Translations under genes and position numbers: made by a program
Notes under the pieces: model-generated
Told to the model about the DNA's origin: nothing
The model's database searches: none
What the model saw: only the letters and a program-made list of their open reading frames with translations
Origin: Pyrocephalus nanus
Taxonomy: Eukaryota > Chordata > Aves > Passeriformes > Tyrannidae
NCBI GenBank assembly: GCA_038380795.1
Contig: CM076267.1
Location: forward strand, 7,919,501 to 7,983,500
Direction: 5' to 3'
DNA length: 64,000 bases
Shown: one piece after another, positions 27,501 to 39,216 of the stretch
Position numbering within the stretch: the first letter of the stretch is position 1
Layout: each line of letters starts with the position of its first letter

Positions 27501-28755
27501 TTCTTTTTGCTTTGCATCATAACAATATGTTTCCCATTGCAGGAATTATGTGAAGACCTATCTGATTGACCACTGTGAATCTGTATTTCAAAACTGAGAA
27601 ATGCTCAATTGGAAGGATTAGCACTTGAAAGCTTTTACAAGAAAAATCACCGGAGAATGGTCTAAGTGTTGTACAAACATTTCCACCCTTATATAGATGT
27701 TTTGCCACAACACTTAAGGCTGTGTTTTCATTTAGGGACTGACAGTAGTTCTACCGTCATGTTAACTTACAATTCCTGAAGATGTGGCAGGCTGGAATGC
27801 TTTACCCAGAACTTCTTTACTGAGACACTGATATGGGCATTTAAACCATGCCTGCTGATAGATGTACTTACTGCTGAGCAAAGTGGCATGTACCTCTAAT
27901 CACAGACTCAGAGAACACTCAGTGTTTGCTTGGCTGTCACATGATGAAAAAAAAAGGACAGCTTTAAAGAAAAATTCCTTTAGAGAACATTTAGGCCAGC
28001 CAAGCTGGCAGAAAATGCTCTTTTTAAAATGTTTTGAGAAGCGAAGAGAATCCATTTGGGTTATATACAACAGCAAAACTGTTCAGAACAGGGTTAGGAC
28101 CAATCCTTTGATACCATCTCTCATATTGTTCTTAAATGAATAGAAAATGAAGTAAACATTTTTTTCTTTGATGTGGAGAATCATTGCCAGAAGATTCAAG
28201 TTTCTGGTCAGTGCTGTATAGACTCCCTTTCCTGTCCATTGGCAATCAGCTTTTCATATCTGACTACTTATGGCAAGTTTTTTTTTCCTTTGTCATGCAA
28301 ACACAATGTGAACTAGACTAATTCCCAGTTATCAGTATACCTGTTAGCTTGCATAGAGTTTACTAGTGGTGTTTTTCCATGGAATTTAACATGAAGCCTT
28401 TATCCTAATTTCCAGCATGAAAACACTCTTTCCACAGAAAAGTCAGTAGGGACCATTAGTTAATGATATACTGCATGACATAATTATTTGTTTTATTTTC
28501 TAAGTTAGAAGGTAAATTTTATGAGATGTGTAGACTACTTTTAGCCTGCAGAAATAATATCCTGTAAACTCATGAGAAATAAGGAGGCTATTAATTTCTA
28601 CTTTTGCAGTCTTCTAGTTTAGAAGCATAAACAGGTTTGTCATTTGGAATTAATACACATCAGTTGTTGAACTGTTTTTAGTTGTATGTACTGTTAAAAA
28701 GTAGCCTTTTAGTTTTTAACATTTGATTTTGGTCATGTCTTCTATAATCTGTGTC

Positions 28756-28781
28756 ATTATATATATAAATATATATATAAT
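28756..28781. repeat. AT microsatellite forming a perfect palindrome
   Basis: Two 12-nt arms (28756-28767 and 28770-28781) are exact reverse complements separated by AA. This is an alternating AT tract able to extrude as a hairpin or cruciform. Such tracts are common in introns. Confidence 0.85.
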
Positions 28782-28962
28782 TTCAGAATGAAATAGAAAT
28801 CTGTGGCAAATAGTGTGAGGATATTGGAAATATGATTCCTTCAAGGAATAATTCAATAGAATTTACAACAGGAATGAAAAAGATAGTAGGCTACTTTGTA
28901 ATGTGGTAATAAATACAAAGTGGTAAAAGGCAGTCTTAAAAAAAAAAATGCAAGTACATACT

Positions 28963-29395
28963 AGAATCAAAGAATGGTTTGGGTTGAAAGGGACCTGAAA
29001 GATCACGTTCCAACCCCCTGCCATGGGCAGGGACACTTTCCACTAGACCAGGTCGCTCAAAGCTGCATCAAACGTGACCTTGAACACTTCCTAGGATGGG
29101 GCATCCACAGCTTCTCTGGGGAGACTGTCCCAGTGCCTCACCACCCTGAGAGTGAAGAATTTCATCCTAATGTCTAATGTAAGCCTGCCCTCTTCCAGTT
29201 TAAAGCCATTCCCCCTTGTCCTGTCTCTCCAGGCCATTGTTCAAAGTTCCTCTCCAGCTTTCTTGGAAACCCTTTAGGCACTGGAAGGTGCTCTGAGGAG
29301 CCTTCTCTTCTCCAGGCTGGACAACTCCAGCTCTCAGCCTCTCATCATAGGAGAGGTGCTCCAACCCTCTGAGCATCTTTGTATACATCCAGTAT
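28963..29395 (-). mobile_element. CR1 LINE 3' end (minus strand)
   Basis: The + strand begins AGAATCAAAGAATGGTTTGG and runs through 'CCCCCTGCCATGGGCAGGGAC' and 'TTAAAGCCATTCCCCCTTGTCC' blocks, the classic reverse complement of the avian CR1 3' end. On the minus strand it decodes to the end of ORF2, including LRGLEHLSYDERLR near 29365-29330, which corresponds to the CR1 reverse transcriptase C-terminal region. Similarity to the remembered consensus is high, so this copy looks younger than the other CR1 pieces. It is inactive, being truncated and frameshifted. The boundary with the endonuclease-like segment at 29415-29545 is described separately. Confidence 0.92.
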
Positions 29396-29414
29396 AATGT
29401 CATGTATCCCTATC

Positions 29415-29545
29415 CTCTCTTTAATTCTGACCCATGAGCTCTGGGTTGGCTACTCATCCATCCCCAGGAGGAGCTCTGTGCATCCCAGATTGTCACTGAC
29501 ATAGAGGGTGATCCCCCTTCTGTTCTGCCCTGCCTGTGAGTATAA
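29415..29545 (-). mobile_element. CR1 ORF2 endonuclease-domain fragment (minus strand)
   Basis: Read on the minus strand from about 29540, the sequence gives NRRGITLYVSDNLGCTELLL, then GMDE, an in-frame stop, and SSWVRIKER. This pattern matches the CR1 ORF2 apurinic-like endonuclease domain (family pattern RRGGGVALYV...ELCLG...LWVRIKG). It lies immediately 5', in minus-strand sense, of the CR1 3' end at 28963-29395 and in the same orientation, while the rest of the endonuclease and most of the reverse transcriptase between them is missing. The likely explanation is one CR1 insertion with a large internal deletion; two adjacent insertions are possible. Confidence 0.7.
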
Positions 29546-30324
29546 ACATTGTGAAGTACATCTTGAATGTGCTCAAGAAAATTAACCCAGTGTAGTGTTT
29601 TGGGGGTTCACATGATGTATAATTCATCATGCTGTAGGTAAACCGAGCCTCTGAGACACTGACACAGTGAAAAGTTAGTGTCAAGGCTTTCAAACAGGGC
29701 TCTATTTTAAAGACTTAACATTAGGAGAAAAGTTACTTTTCAAACATCTAGTAGAGTTCCATGAAGATGCCAATTTAGAAATGCTAATAGTAATTTAAAA
29801 ACTTAAATTTAAATCCAATTTATATCATGTTTTCTTGGCAGGCATGTGAATCAGAGTATGGAAAGCAGAGCTGGTGTTCTTTTCTTCTCAGATAGTGTTT
29901 CTGTGCACAGCTGATGTATTGTTTTAGTGATTTTTATTAAAGCAGTTAAAAAAAAATTTCTGTCTTGGATAAGACAATTTTTGGCAACATAACAGCTTGT
30001 GTGAGCTTGATTGCTAGTTGGCAAACTGGCAGGATACAAGGGGTCACAATAAGTAGGAGCAGACTCGGGAAAGGTTAGAAGGGAGAGCCATTCAGAATCA
30101 TAAACAGCATCAGGACCAGAGCGTGTTGAATCAAAATAGGTGATAGGAAACAGCTTGTTGAGGGTAGGCAGTCAGCAAGGTTATGGAAAAAGGGGGAAAT
30201 GGGTGTATGAAGAGTCCAATATTTGATATTGTTAAGTTAGAAGTAGTATTTTGAGGACATGGAATGTATTTTGGAGCTTAGCAGAGCATATATAAAAATA
30301 TGTGCTTACTTTGAAGATAAAAAC

Positions 30325-30640
30325 TCAGTGTGTGGCAGGAGCAAGAACTAACAAGGTCCCATGATGTGTAAACAGAGGGATTAGGTATGAATCAAGAGAG
30401 ATAATGTTACTCTGCTGTAAAGCTCTAGTAAGACTGCAGGTGGAATTTTGTGTCCCATGCTGGACTTGTAGAATAAAAAAAAAACCAAACCCAAACAGGG
30501 TATTTTGATCCTTGGAAGGTAGGAAGAGGGCAAAAAGCTTATTTAAGGATTACAGTGTTTGTGTTATGAGGGAGGATTTGAACAACTCTGCATGCTTAGC
30601 CTTATAAGACACCAAGTACAAGAAGAGTTGATTATGGTGT
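30325..30640 (+). mobile_element. Old, diverged CR1 remnant
   Basis: The + strand resembles the CR1 ORF2 C-terminal region in order. A GTGTGGCAGGAGCAAGAA block (about 30330) is followed by TTACTCTGCTGTAAAGCTCT and a 'GGTGGAATTTTGTGTCCCATG' block equivalent to 'LYSALVRPHLEYCVQFW' (about 30408-30465). Then come GGAAGGTAGGAAGAGGGCAA and a stretch equivalent to the 'LSYEERLRELGLFSL' region (about 30560-30610). Divergence and indels are far greater than in the 28963-29395 copy, indicating an old insertion. The ends are uncertain. Confidence 0.65.
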
Positions 30641-32174
30641 TTACAGGGTCCCTGCTGCGACCTGGGACCACGAAAATGCAGCAGTGCCGTGGCATGAGCA
30701 GCTGTGATGGCCTTGTGTCTACTGTAAATTTATGATGTGCATTAAAAAGGAGTTTCTCTTCAATACAGTAAGGATGCACCTTGTTTATACCAGCAGAAGT
30801 GGTTTCAGCAGGCAGTGCTGATGTTTAAAGGCAAAAATATATTATTGCTGTTGATTCCAGTAAGCTTTCAGCTGAGCTTCTAACTGAGAAATTTGGCTGA
30901 GTAAAGACCAATAATGAAATTATGAGTGGCTTTGTTCTCTGTGAAGGATCACGTTTTCATCCAAAATGTTTTTCAGGATATGACCTTTACAAAGGACATT
31001 TCTTTGTTAAAAAAGTGCTGGTAACATTGGGTTGACGCAAAGATAACAAGATTGCTGCTTGACTGCTGTGATTTTAGATACTCTGTTTCTCTGGGTCTGT
31101 CATCAGAGATGGTTTAATATCAGGAAGGACAAAATCTGACTAACAAAAAGTTCCTTACATAGAGAAGGTGGATGGAAGGAAGGATACAAGGGAAAAGCTT
31201 ACAGAGTAGAGAAATAACTGCAGTAATTTATGATAATCTGCCCAATAATAACAAAATTATTAAAAAAAGCAGCCTGGGCATTGGTCTGGTTGGTTGTATA
31301 GGAAGTTCTAAATGGCCTGGAGAAGTCAGGTGAAGTGCAGAGCTGCTGTTCATTACGTGGTTATTCAGAGAAACTTTGTTGTTTTGTGTTTTGACGCTAA
31401 AGCTTTTTGTTTTAGTAGTACCTCTGATTTCACACCTTACTGTAACAGTTCACTATTGAATCTTTGCTACTTATTTATTTGGCCTACAGCACAAGGGAAG
31501 TGGAATTTAGCAGAGCTTTTTTTCTTTTCTGAAGCGTGGGGATGATTTTAGATGCAGGCAGTTTGTTTTTTTGTTTTGAAAGTCAGTGTTGGCTAATATT
31601 CAGAAGCACAATATTCCTGGGTGCTGTCATGTTTGGGAAAAACACAAGGCTGTTAGCCAAATGTTATATTGTTCTTGTCACTGGCAAGCCCAGGCTATAA
31701 AATGTGCATGTAGATTTTTTTTTTCCCCTCGAATTTTAATTTGTAGAATAGGTGAAATTGGTTCCAAATTTACTTACAGGAGTTTTTTACTTAGTTTCTG
31801 TCAGTATAAGGTGACCAATATGTTCAACATCCTTTAATTCTCAGGAAATTTTTGTATTGGTTTGTAATCAGACTTGGCTTGCAGTGTGGGGCTGTGGTAA
31901 GAAAGAGCTTTGCCACTACAATCCCTATATAATAAATAGCCAAGCACTACATCCTGTGGTTGTCCTGTCCAAAACCTACCAATTGTTTGTTTCCTGAAGC
32001 TTTACTGAAGAAAAATGATACTTTTCTTGCTGTGGAAAAAAAAAAAAAGGCAAGCAAGGTATTGTTATTGATTTCGACAGGACCTCTTGTTCTATAATTG
32101 CAACGTTTTGCAAACAACACTGAATGTATAATTTTTAATAAATACCTAAAATGATCTTGTTATGTTTACTTTAG

Positions 32175-32270
32175 ATGAACTCGCAAATTCATCAGAAAAC
32201 AGGTTATCCTTGGAAGATCTCTTCAGAAAAGACTTCATAGTTCATAATCCAGAAGCCAAATGGATTAATG
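32175..32270 (+). CDS. DPP10: DPP10 proximal extracellular (stalk) exon
   Basis: This 96-nt exon is phase 1 at both ends. With the upstream G it encodes DELANSSENRLSLEDLF, then RKDFIVHNPEAKWIN and a final split codon. The acceptor is TTTACTTTAG and the donor ATG/GTAAGT is close to ideal. The segment follows the membrane helix, so it lies outside the cell as the stalk leading into the beta-propeller domain. NSS at residues 5-7 of this exon is an N-glycosylation sequon. Against the human DPP10 protein as remembered, LSLEDLFRKDF is identical and a few conservative changes occur (for example human has HDPEARWIN). DPP6 differs clearly in the same place (VTVEDLFSEDF). In DPP10 the next exon opens with the TDVVYKSE region; it was not found downstream in this window. 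Confidence 0.95.
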
Positions 32271-35028
32271 GTAAGTGTATAAGCTCTCATGTAATTTGAA
32301 AGTTGGTAATAATTTTCAGTATTGACTGTTATCATTATCCAGACACTCAGAAAGAATCTGCTAAAATTTCAAACTCCCTTGAAGCTGGCCAGTGTCCCAG
32401 TTTTACTTCTGAATCATGTCTGTTTCATTAATTTTTGAAGTGGCTTTCTAATTTTAAAGCTCCTTCTAGTAGAAACACACTGAAATTATCTGTTTATGCT
32501 CCTGACTCAGCTGGAAGCAGTGATGAAGGATTTTTTAAGAGCTAGATCTTGTTTATATATTCACAAGAAGATCAAATCTATTAATATCTGAACTTTGGGA
32601 TTTGAGAACTGGTTCTCTACACATCTGGAATAGATTCTTGAATATTTCAATATGCTTGTACAGCTCATAGTCACTTTCTGATGTCTACGAATTTTATGTA
32701 GTGTTCTAATTTATTAAATTACTTATTAATGGTATTCAGATTCCCCCCAAATGAAGGAGTTTTAGTGTAAAAAAGTAAACAAATTCAAACTCTTTTTTCA
32801 ACTCGTTGACCTCCATTTCTCTTGATCAAGTGGGTTGTTCACATTCTTTCTGTTTGAAGGAAATGTACAAGTAACACAATAGCAACCATCTGTTTTGTGT
32901 CGGTACAGTTGGGTCTTTGCATTACATACTCCAGGTGTTACAATCAAAGGAATGACAAGAGGCTTTGTGCAAAAGAGAGTATTGTTAAGGAGTGCTCTGG
33001 GGAAGGCAGGAGTTTGGAAATCTGGTGACTTTGTATGTAAATTCAGAATAACTTTGGATGGGAAATAATTCTTCAGTTATAATAATCAACGTTGGCATTC
33101 AACTATAACTAGAACTGATTGTTGTGGTCAATCTTTTTTTTCCAGGGCCAGCTCTGATATTATTTGTTAGCGAGTAGTTAAGAGACAGGAGAGGGGATGT
33201 TCAGTTTAGTTTCCTGTCCTGTTCTTCCCTCAGTTATTCCAGTGAAAATACAGCTGGAGGAAGATCCTTATACCAGTTTCACCCATTACTCTTGTTACTA
33301 AACCACTAGTAGTTGTTCATAGCATGTGCATAAAACTCTATGCATGTGGTACTAATTTCAAATTCCAGGGCAATAAAATAGATGGAGTTATATTAAATAT
33401 TGTTGATGCTATAAAACATGTAGTTTGTTGTATTTTTTTAACTCTGTTCTACAGCCTGTGGTAAGATAAAAGCTTCTTTTATGACATTTCTGGATGTGTA
33501 AAAAGAAATGTAGAATTTGATGCTTAACCCTTTCTTGGATACAGGGTTTTTTTTCTGGACTTCAAAATCCATCTTAAGAAACTCATACTGTGGAATATAA
33601 TTTTATTAGTATTGTACAAAAAAATGGAGATTGTAAGCAATCTAGTCCAAAAGCTGTGAGATTTTACAGCTATGAACTTTTCCATCACTTCAAAATGATA
33701 TTAGAAATACTATTTAATAAAGAAAGGCCCTGTGTTTTATTAACAGTACAGCTGTACTAATATCCAGTCTTTCTGCAGTGGTGGTTTTCTGAGTCAGTAT
33801 GACAACTTCTAAGCTTGCAGTTAGGTGTTTTCCTGTGTTTATTTGCCAAAGAAACAATGAAGTCCAATAGTGCAAAAAAGGGAAAGAATCAGTATTTGGC
33901 TTATTAGAGTATGTGTTTGTATAGGAATTAAAGAAAAAGTGGGGATAATTAAGGATTTATTAAATGTTTAGTGTTTCTGATAAACACAGAAAAAATTTGA
34001 ATAGACTTATTTAGTTTTGCATTTTTTTTGGAAGTACCCAGTGTAGTTAATGAAATCAATACCTTGCATAGTGAAAAATAATTAAAAAAAATAGTCTTGC
34101 AAAGCAGCGTTTCTGCTTTCTGCTTCTATTTTTATTTTTAAGACTTAGGATAGGGTACTATTTTCTTTCCTGGCATGATGGCCTTGCAGTGATGGCATTA
34201 TATGCATGGAGAATGAAATATATAACTTAATATTCAGATTCATTACTGTGGAGCTGAAGGGGAGCATTTGGCACTTTCTTTAGATATTGGTTGGGTTAGT
34301 GAACTCTGCACAGGATGATTTTAACAGAAAATAAATAGCTACTTACTGCTACTACTTTTTACTCCTCTTGAAATAGGATAATTTGTATCTATCTGAAATT
34401 TTTATCATCTTCACCCTCTGGGAAGGGACAGGAATAGAGACTGAAAAAGTGGTTCCTGCTGTAAGCAGCTTCTTCAGTCTAGAGTATGTTTTGTTGAAAA
34501 ATGAAAAGCAAGGTTTAAGGATTTCAAGTGCTGGATGAATCAGTGTTCTTAGTTAAGGCCTGGTATTTAGCTGCTGCTCTTTAATGAACTTTTATATACT
34601 GATCTTTGAATTTCTCTGGCTTTATCTTCCAAGAATGTTATTTCTTCCTTGTTTGAAAGCTCCTCTACTACATATCCATCCCCATGTAGTTATTTCTGGA
34701 ATACTCTTTAATAAGAAAAATTCTAACATGCAGAAGTTTTTATGGTTCATTTCATTTTTCTGCTTGAAACTGAGTCCACAATTTTATGTACTTCTCACCA
34801 AAGTTAATACTTACTTAAATGTTTAAAGCTGGAGAAGAAATGTTGGTCTTTATCTAAAATAATCAGCTGTTGCCAAAGAAAATAAAAGAAACATTGTGAG
34901 CTAGTTTTAAAAGTGACAAAATATATTCACATTCTATATAATATGAAGGTGTACCTGTGCACGTATCATTCAGATTTCTTCCTCCCTTTTTTTTTCTCCT
35001 TTTTTGGGTTTATTTCAGAGACATTTTC

Positions 35029-35052
35029 TTTTTTTTTTTTTTTTTTTTTTTT
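35029..35052. repeat. Poly-T tract, 24 nt
   Basis: A T run preceded by other pyrimidine-rich stretches (34984-35010). The pyrimidine-rich stretch and the TTTCAG at 35011-35018 resemble a 3' splice site, but no exon follows. Confidence 0.9.
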
Positions 35053-35757
35053 CAAACCTGTCTTGGATTTTTCGCTTTGTAAGAATTAACAAAGGAAAGA
35101 GATGTTAAAGAGGATGGCTGCTGTTTTTCTTGAAGATAACTTATTAGTTTACTAAAATTTTTCTATTATAAATTTGATCACTTCTACTACATTTAAAAGG
35201 ACATGGTGGACTGTATGCACAACCATCAATCAGTCCAACCCATGTTAGCTGGAAGAGTGTTTGATTTCAGAAAGCTTTCCACTTGCTTAGCATAGTTTTG
35301 AAGATGTTTGTTAAATGAGAGAACATCCTTTAGCATTATTGATCATCAGGTTTTCTAATAGGAAGTGGGAATCGAAAATGCTGCCAGTGAATAATGAAAG
35401 TACTTGAACCTGACAGCTCATTGCTGCAGATAAGAGCTCACGTTGGATAGCAAAAAGGCTTGGTTTCCTTAAGTTTAAGCACAAAACTGCAACATAGTTT
35501 AAAATATCCAGAAGAATTAAATTTAAAAAAATACTGCAGCTAAATGTCTCTTTTGCTTTCCCTTGCCAAAAAAACTTGTTGAGAGACTTAGTGTATCTCA
35601 TACTGCTTCTGTCTTGGAGTGTAATTGTTTTGCAACAGGGACCTGTCTTTGCTTCGGGTTGGATTTCAGCCTCTCATTTCCTTGCCACAGTGTGGCTGGG
35701 TAACATTTCTCCTGGGTGCTAGTACAGAACACCTAATGGCAGGATGCAAGTCTGGAG

Positions 35758-35812
35758 GGGATACTGAGCAAGTTTTCAGATGACACAAAACTGGCGGGAG
35801 CTGTTGACATAT
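35758..35812 (+). mobile_element. Short CR1 reverse-transcriptase fragment
   Basis: Translation gives GILSKFSDDTKLAGAVDI, matching the catalytic FADDTKL block of CR1 ORF2, with both catalytic Asp residues kept. Flanking sequence is not recognisable as CR1, so this is a small relic of an old insertion. The extent may be larger than given. Confidence 0.7.
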
Positions 35813-38800
35813 ATTTTCAAGGCAAAGACTCTTCAACACTTAATTTTTTCTTCCCCCTTTTACAGTTTAATGTATTTCTTTGGATATGATAATGAACCAC
35901 TTTATCTCAAGGCAGAAGTATTTTCACAGTGCCTTGAGAACAGTGTCAAGGCAATATATGTCTGGGTTTATTTTAAGTTAAGGTCTTGTATTTACTTTAT
36001 TTAATTTTTAATTTTTTTTTTCAATAGTGTTTCTAGATATCCTGTGTTAGCCTCAGAATAAGCTTTTATTTGCTGACTAATATTTACTTGTTCTGATGTG
36101 AGCGTCTTTATTTATTTGCATGCACTGGTTGTATCAGTGAGGAGAAAAGAGAATAGGTGATGGTTTGTTCCCCTTTTGAACATCAGGAAAAACATGGGAC
36201 TAGTATATGGAGAAAATCACTTTCCTCCCTTCACATTTATTTTGCAAACATATACTGTCTTTAATAGAGTCTCTCTTTTAAAAAAATTAATAAAAAGACA
36301 AATTATAATATTAAACAACTTTTGCTTTATGTTGACCACTCACTTCCTTGTAATATTTTGTAGATTGTGTATTAAACTTAGCATAGAAAGATATTACCTG
36401 GCTGAAGAAGTATTATGTTGGTTTCCTTAAAGAGGAATTGAGTGAGTGGCTTCCCATAGCTTTATTTGTGGTTGTCCCTGGCACCTTTCTTGTGCTGTAC
36501 ACTGCTTTTATCACCTGAGGAGTGAAATGTGTATACAGTGGCCTTTGCTTGAGCTGGTGCTTTCCTTGAGTCTCTGTTGCCTCTTGTAAGTCCTGAAAAA
36601 TTAAATTAAAAATTATTTTGGGAAACCTGGCATGAAGATTGTTGAAATTGCCTTAAAATTGTGGGTGATAAAAATGAAGTGGTTTGGGAAGCATAGCACA
36701 CAGATTCCACAGTACCACATGTGCCAACTTTGTGCAGGAAACTACAGTTTAAAATGTTTGGCACTTCTTAAAGGAAGCTTTTTCTGTACACGAGACAAAT
36801 ATGGACTTTATTTTGCAGAGCTGAGTGTTGTGATGTTTGTCAGAGAATATGGGTCAAGTGCAAGAAATCAGTCCATCACTGAGCAGTAAAACAAGACACA
36901 TTCTGCTCCAGAATTTTGTTTCTGAGTTTGAATCAATAAACAGATAAATACCTCTATTAGGATTACAAATGTTGGTATGAGTCTGGTAATTCATGATGGA
37001 TATTAAGAATGCAGTCATATTTTTTTTTTCCCCTGTCCCTTAAATGAGATGAGAGTCTGGAGTGGCCAGGCTGGAATTTAGAGATTTTGTGCAAGTGCAT
37101 TTTTGGTACAACAGGGACTGTGGTTTGGTAGTCAGATATTTACTGTGATATGATGCATCAGTGCTCTGTCAGGCAGAAATGAAGAGAGGTATGGACAGTG
37201 GTGCTCTTGCCAGCTCTCCATAGAGCTTTCATTTTTTATCTGAATCTGCCTGGGAAGAGCCTAAAGCTGGAAGTCAGGCCGGGGAGTTGTTTTGTTACCT
37301 GTGGTTCCATGTGAAGAGTTTATTTTTGAAAAGTAGCAGAGGATAGCTGGACTTTGATTCCCTGTGCATGGAAAAGCAGGATGTAGAAGAGCAAGTAGCA
37401 AAATCCTATATAGCACTCCAATCTTTGGAGGCTTTCAGCTAAAATACTTCTTTCCTAAAACTCCAGGAAGTGGTGTGAAATACACACCCAGTTTTTGCCA
37501 AATCTGAAGACAGAGTTTTGGTAAAGTCCCAGAAAATTTAAAAAGATACATAGAGTGTCTCCAGGCTGGCTGATTATTCTCTCAGAGACTGCTAAAAAGG
37601 GGAATAAAAGTTTTAATTGATACCGTTTCACTGCTTTGTTAAAATAACATTTTAAGCAAAAGAATTTAAACAATATTGCTGTGAAATGGATTGAATGATT
37701 CCATTCTCTCATTAAGGAATTGAATGGAGGAGTTTGGAGCTGTTTGGTGCTGATGCTGAATACTTCCCTATTAGCTGGCTGTAGATGGGGTAATTGGTCA
37801 TTCAGGCAAAGGTTGTGGAGGTACCACCCCTGTACCAGGTACAATGTGCCTTTTGGTGTCCCTTCATGCAGGAATTGTGGCTTCTCAAACAATGGCCAAT
37901 CTTGCTTTAGGAAGAATTTTGATTTTCTTGTTTGTTTGAATTTTGGGAGGTGGTTTGTTTTGGCTATGGGGTTTTTTATTTTAAGTTCGAATGCAGCAGT
38001 TCCTTGGTTTGGTTTTCTTTGCATTTCTCTTGATAGAAAATAAATTTCTTGTTAAATATGGCACATGAGGAATACATGTAAGGAATAAAATAAATAAAGA
38101 AAGTTATATAAAGCTACAAAAGTGTTCATATGAACAGGAAATAGAAACTGAAACAAATTATTTTATGCAGTACTCTATGTAGGCTTGCAAGTAGGAAAGA
38201 ATGAAATAATGTGGGTTGCAGCTGAGTGTGAATGTAACATGCACCCTTAAAAACCAGGATGGGGAAAAGCCTGTACTTTTTTCTATATGGAAGTGGAGAT
38301 TTAATGTCATTTCTCTAGGGATTTGTCAGAAAAAAAAAGCGTCCTTTTAATCAGTAGTCATTAGCACAATGTAAATTTTAATTTTCTTCCCAAAAGCAGA
38401 AATGCTTTTGTGCTTCAGCTTCAGAGAGTTGCCCGTGTGAGTGGATCTCACATGTTTAGATGTGGTGGCTCTGTAGCTGTGGGACACTCTCTGGGGTGGC
38501 AGCAGAGCTCTTCCCTGTGGGCAGAAGGCCAGAGGATTACTGTTCCTTTCATCCCCTGATTCTCCCCCCTAAGGATGAGCATTTGTATAGCCTATTGCTC
38601 AGGAGTTTGTCTTGTCCTGGTCACTAAAATTCTTTGTTCTGCCGGTTGTGCCACAATAGAGTTTTCCCCTTGGTAATTTTCCCCCCTATACTCTGAGCAG
38701 TCTACATTTTAAATAATATTACTTAGTGGCTGTTTTAACTAATCTTCCCTGCCCAACCATACTATCAGGATCTGCTGCATGCACTACTTCTTGCTGCTCT

Positions 38801-39186
38801 CATGTTACTGATGTCTCAAAGCTGCCACATTTCTTGCTTGCTTAGAAGTAGATCTTGGGTAATTTCTGCTCAGATTAAGTATCTTAATCCCTTTTGCTGC
38901 ATCGATACTGGTGCCAGTGCTAATGATCATTAACAAGCATTAAATAGTGCTGTGTATTCAGGGCCATTAACTTGTGTCACCACTGTATTTTGTAAATGAC
39001 TTCTTAGCGCACCTCATTGGAAATCTCCCTTCCTTCACCAATATTCCTTGTACACAAATACAACATCATGTATTAGTCGTGACCTCTGCAGTGTCTTGTA
39101 GCTGTTGTCTTTGCTTGTGCGTTACCATTATTGATTGCAAAAGCTTTCTTTCCTGGTCATTTGTTTTCTGATATTTCGTTTTGGGG

Positions 39187-39216
39187 TTTGTTTTTGGTTT
39201 TGTTTTGTTTTGTTTT
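39187..39216. repeat. TTTTG simple repeat
   Basis: About six degenerate TTTTG/TTTGG units in tandem. It is a pentanucleotide microsatellite without other features. Confidence 0.85.

Larger units (their letters stand above)
23971..32174 (+). other. DPP10: DPP10 intron between the membrane and stalk exons
   Basis: This 8.2 kb intron is bounded by GTAACC at 23971 and TTTACTTTAG at 32174. It is a phase 1 intron: the G closing the upstream exon and the AT opening the downstream exon form the Asp codon. It contains a poly-T run (24518-24533), an AT palindrome (28756-28781), CR1 endonuclease and 3'-end fragments on the minus strand (28963-29545) and an old CR1 remnant on the plus strand (about 30325-30640). 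No other coding exon was recognised; open frames here are short and without family resemblance. Confidence 0.9.

Noticed and set aside
23856..32270. Assignment of the two exons to DPP6 instead of DPP10
   Set aside because: The ELGSNSPPQ lead-in, the helix ending and LSLEDLFRKDF fit DPP10; DPP6 as remembered has VTVEDLFSEDF and a different flank.
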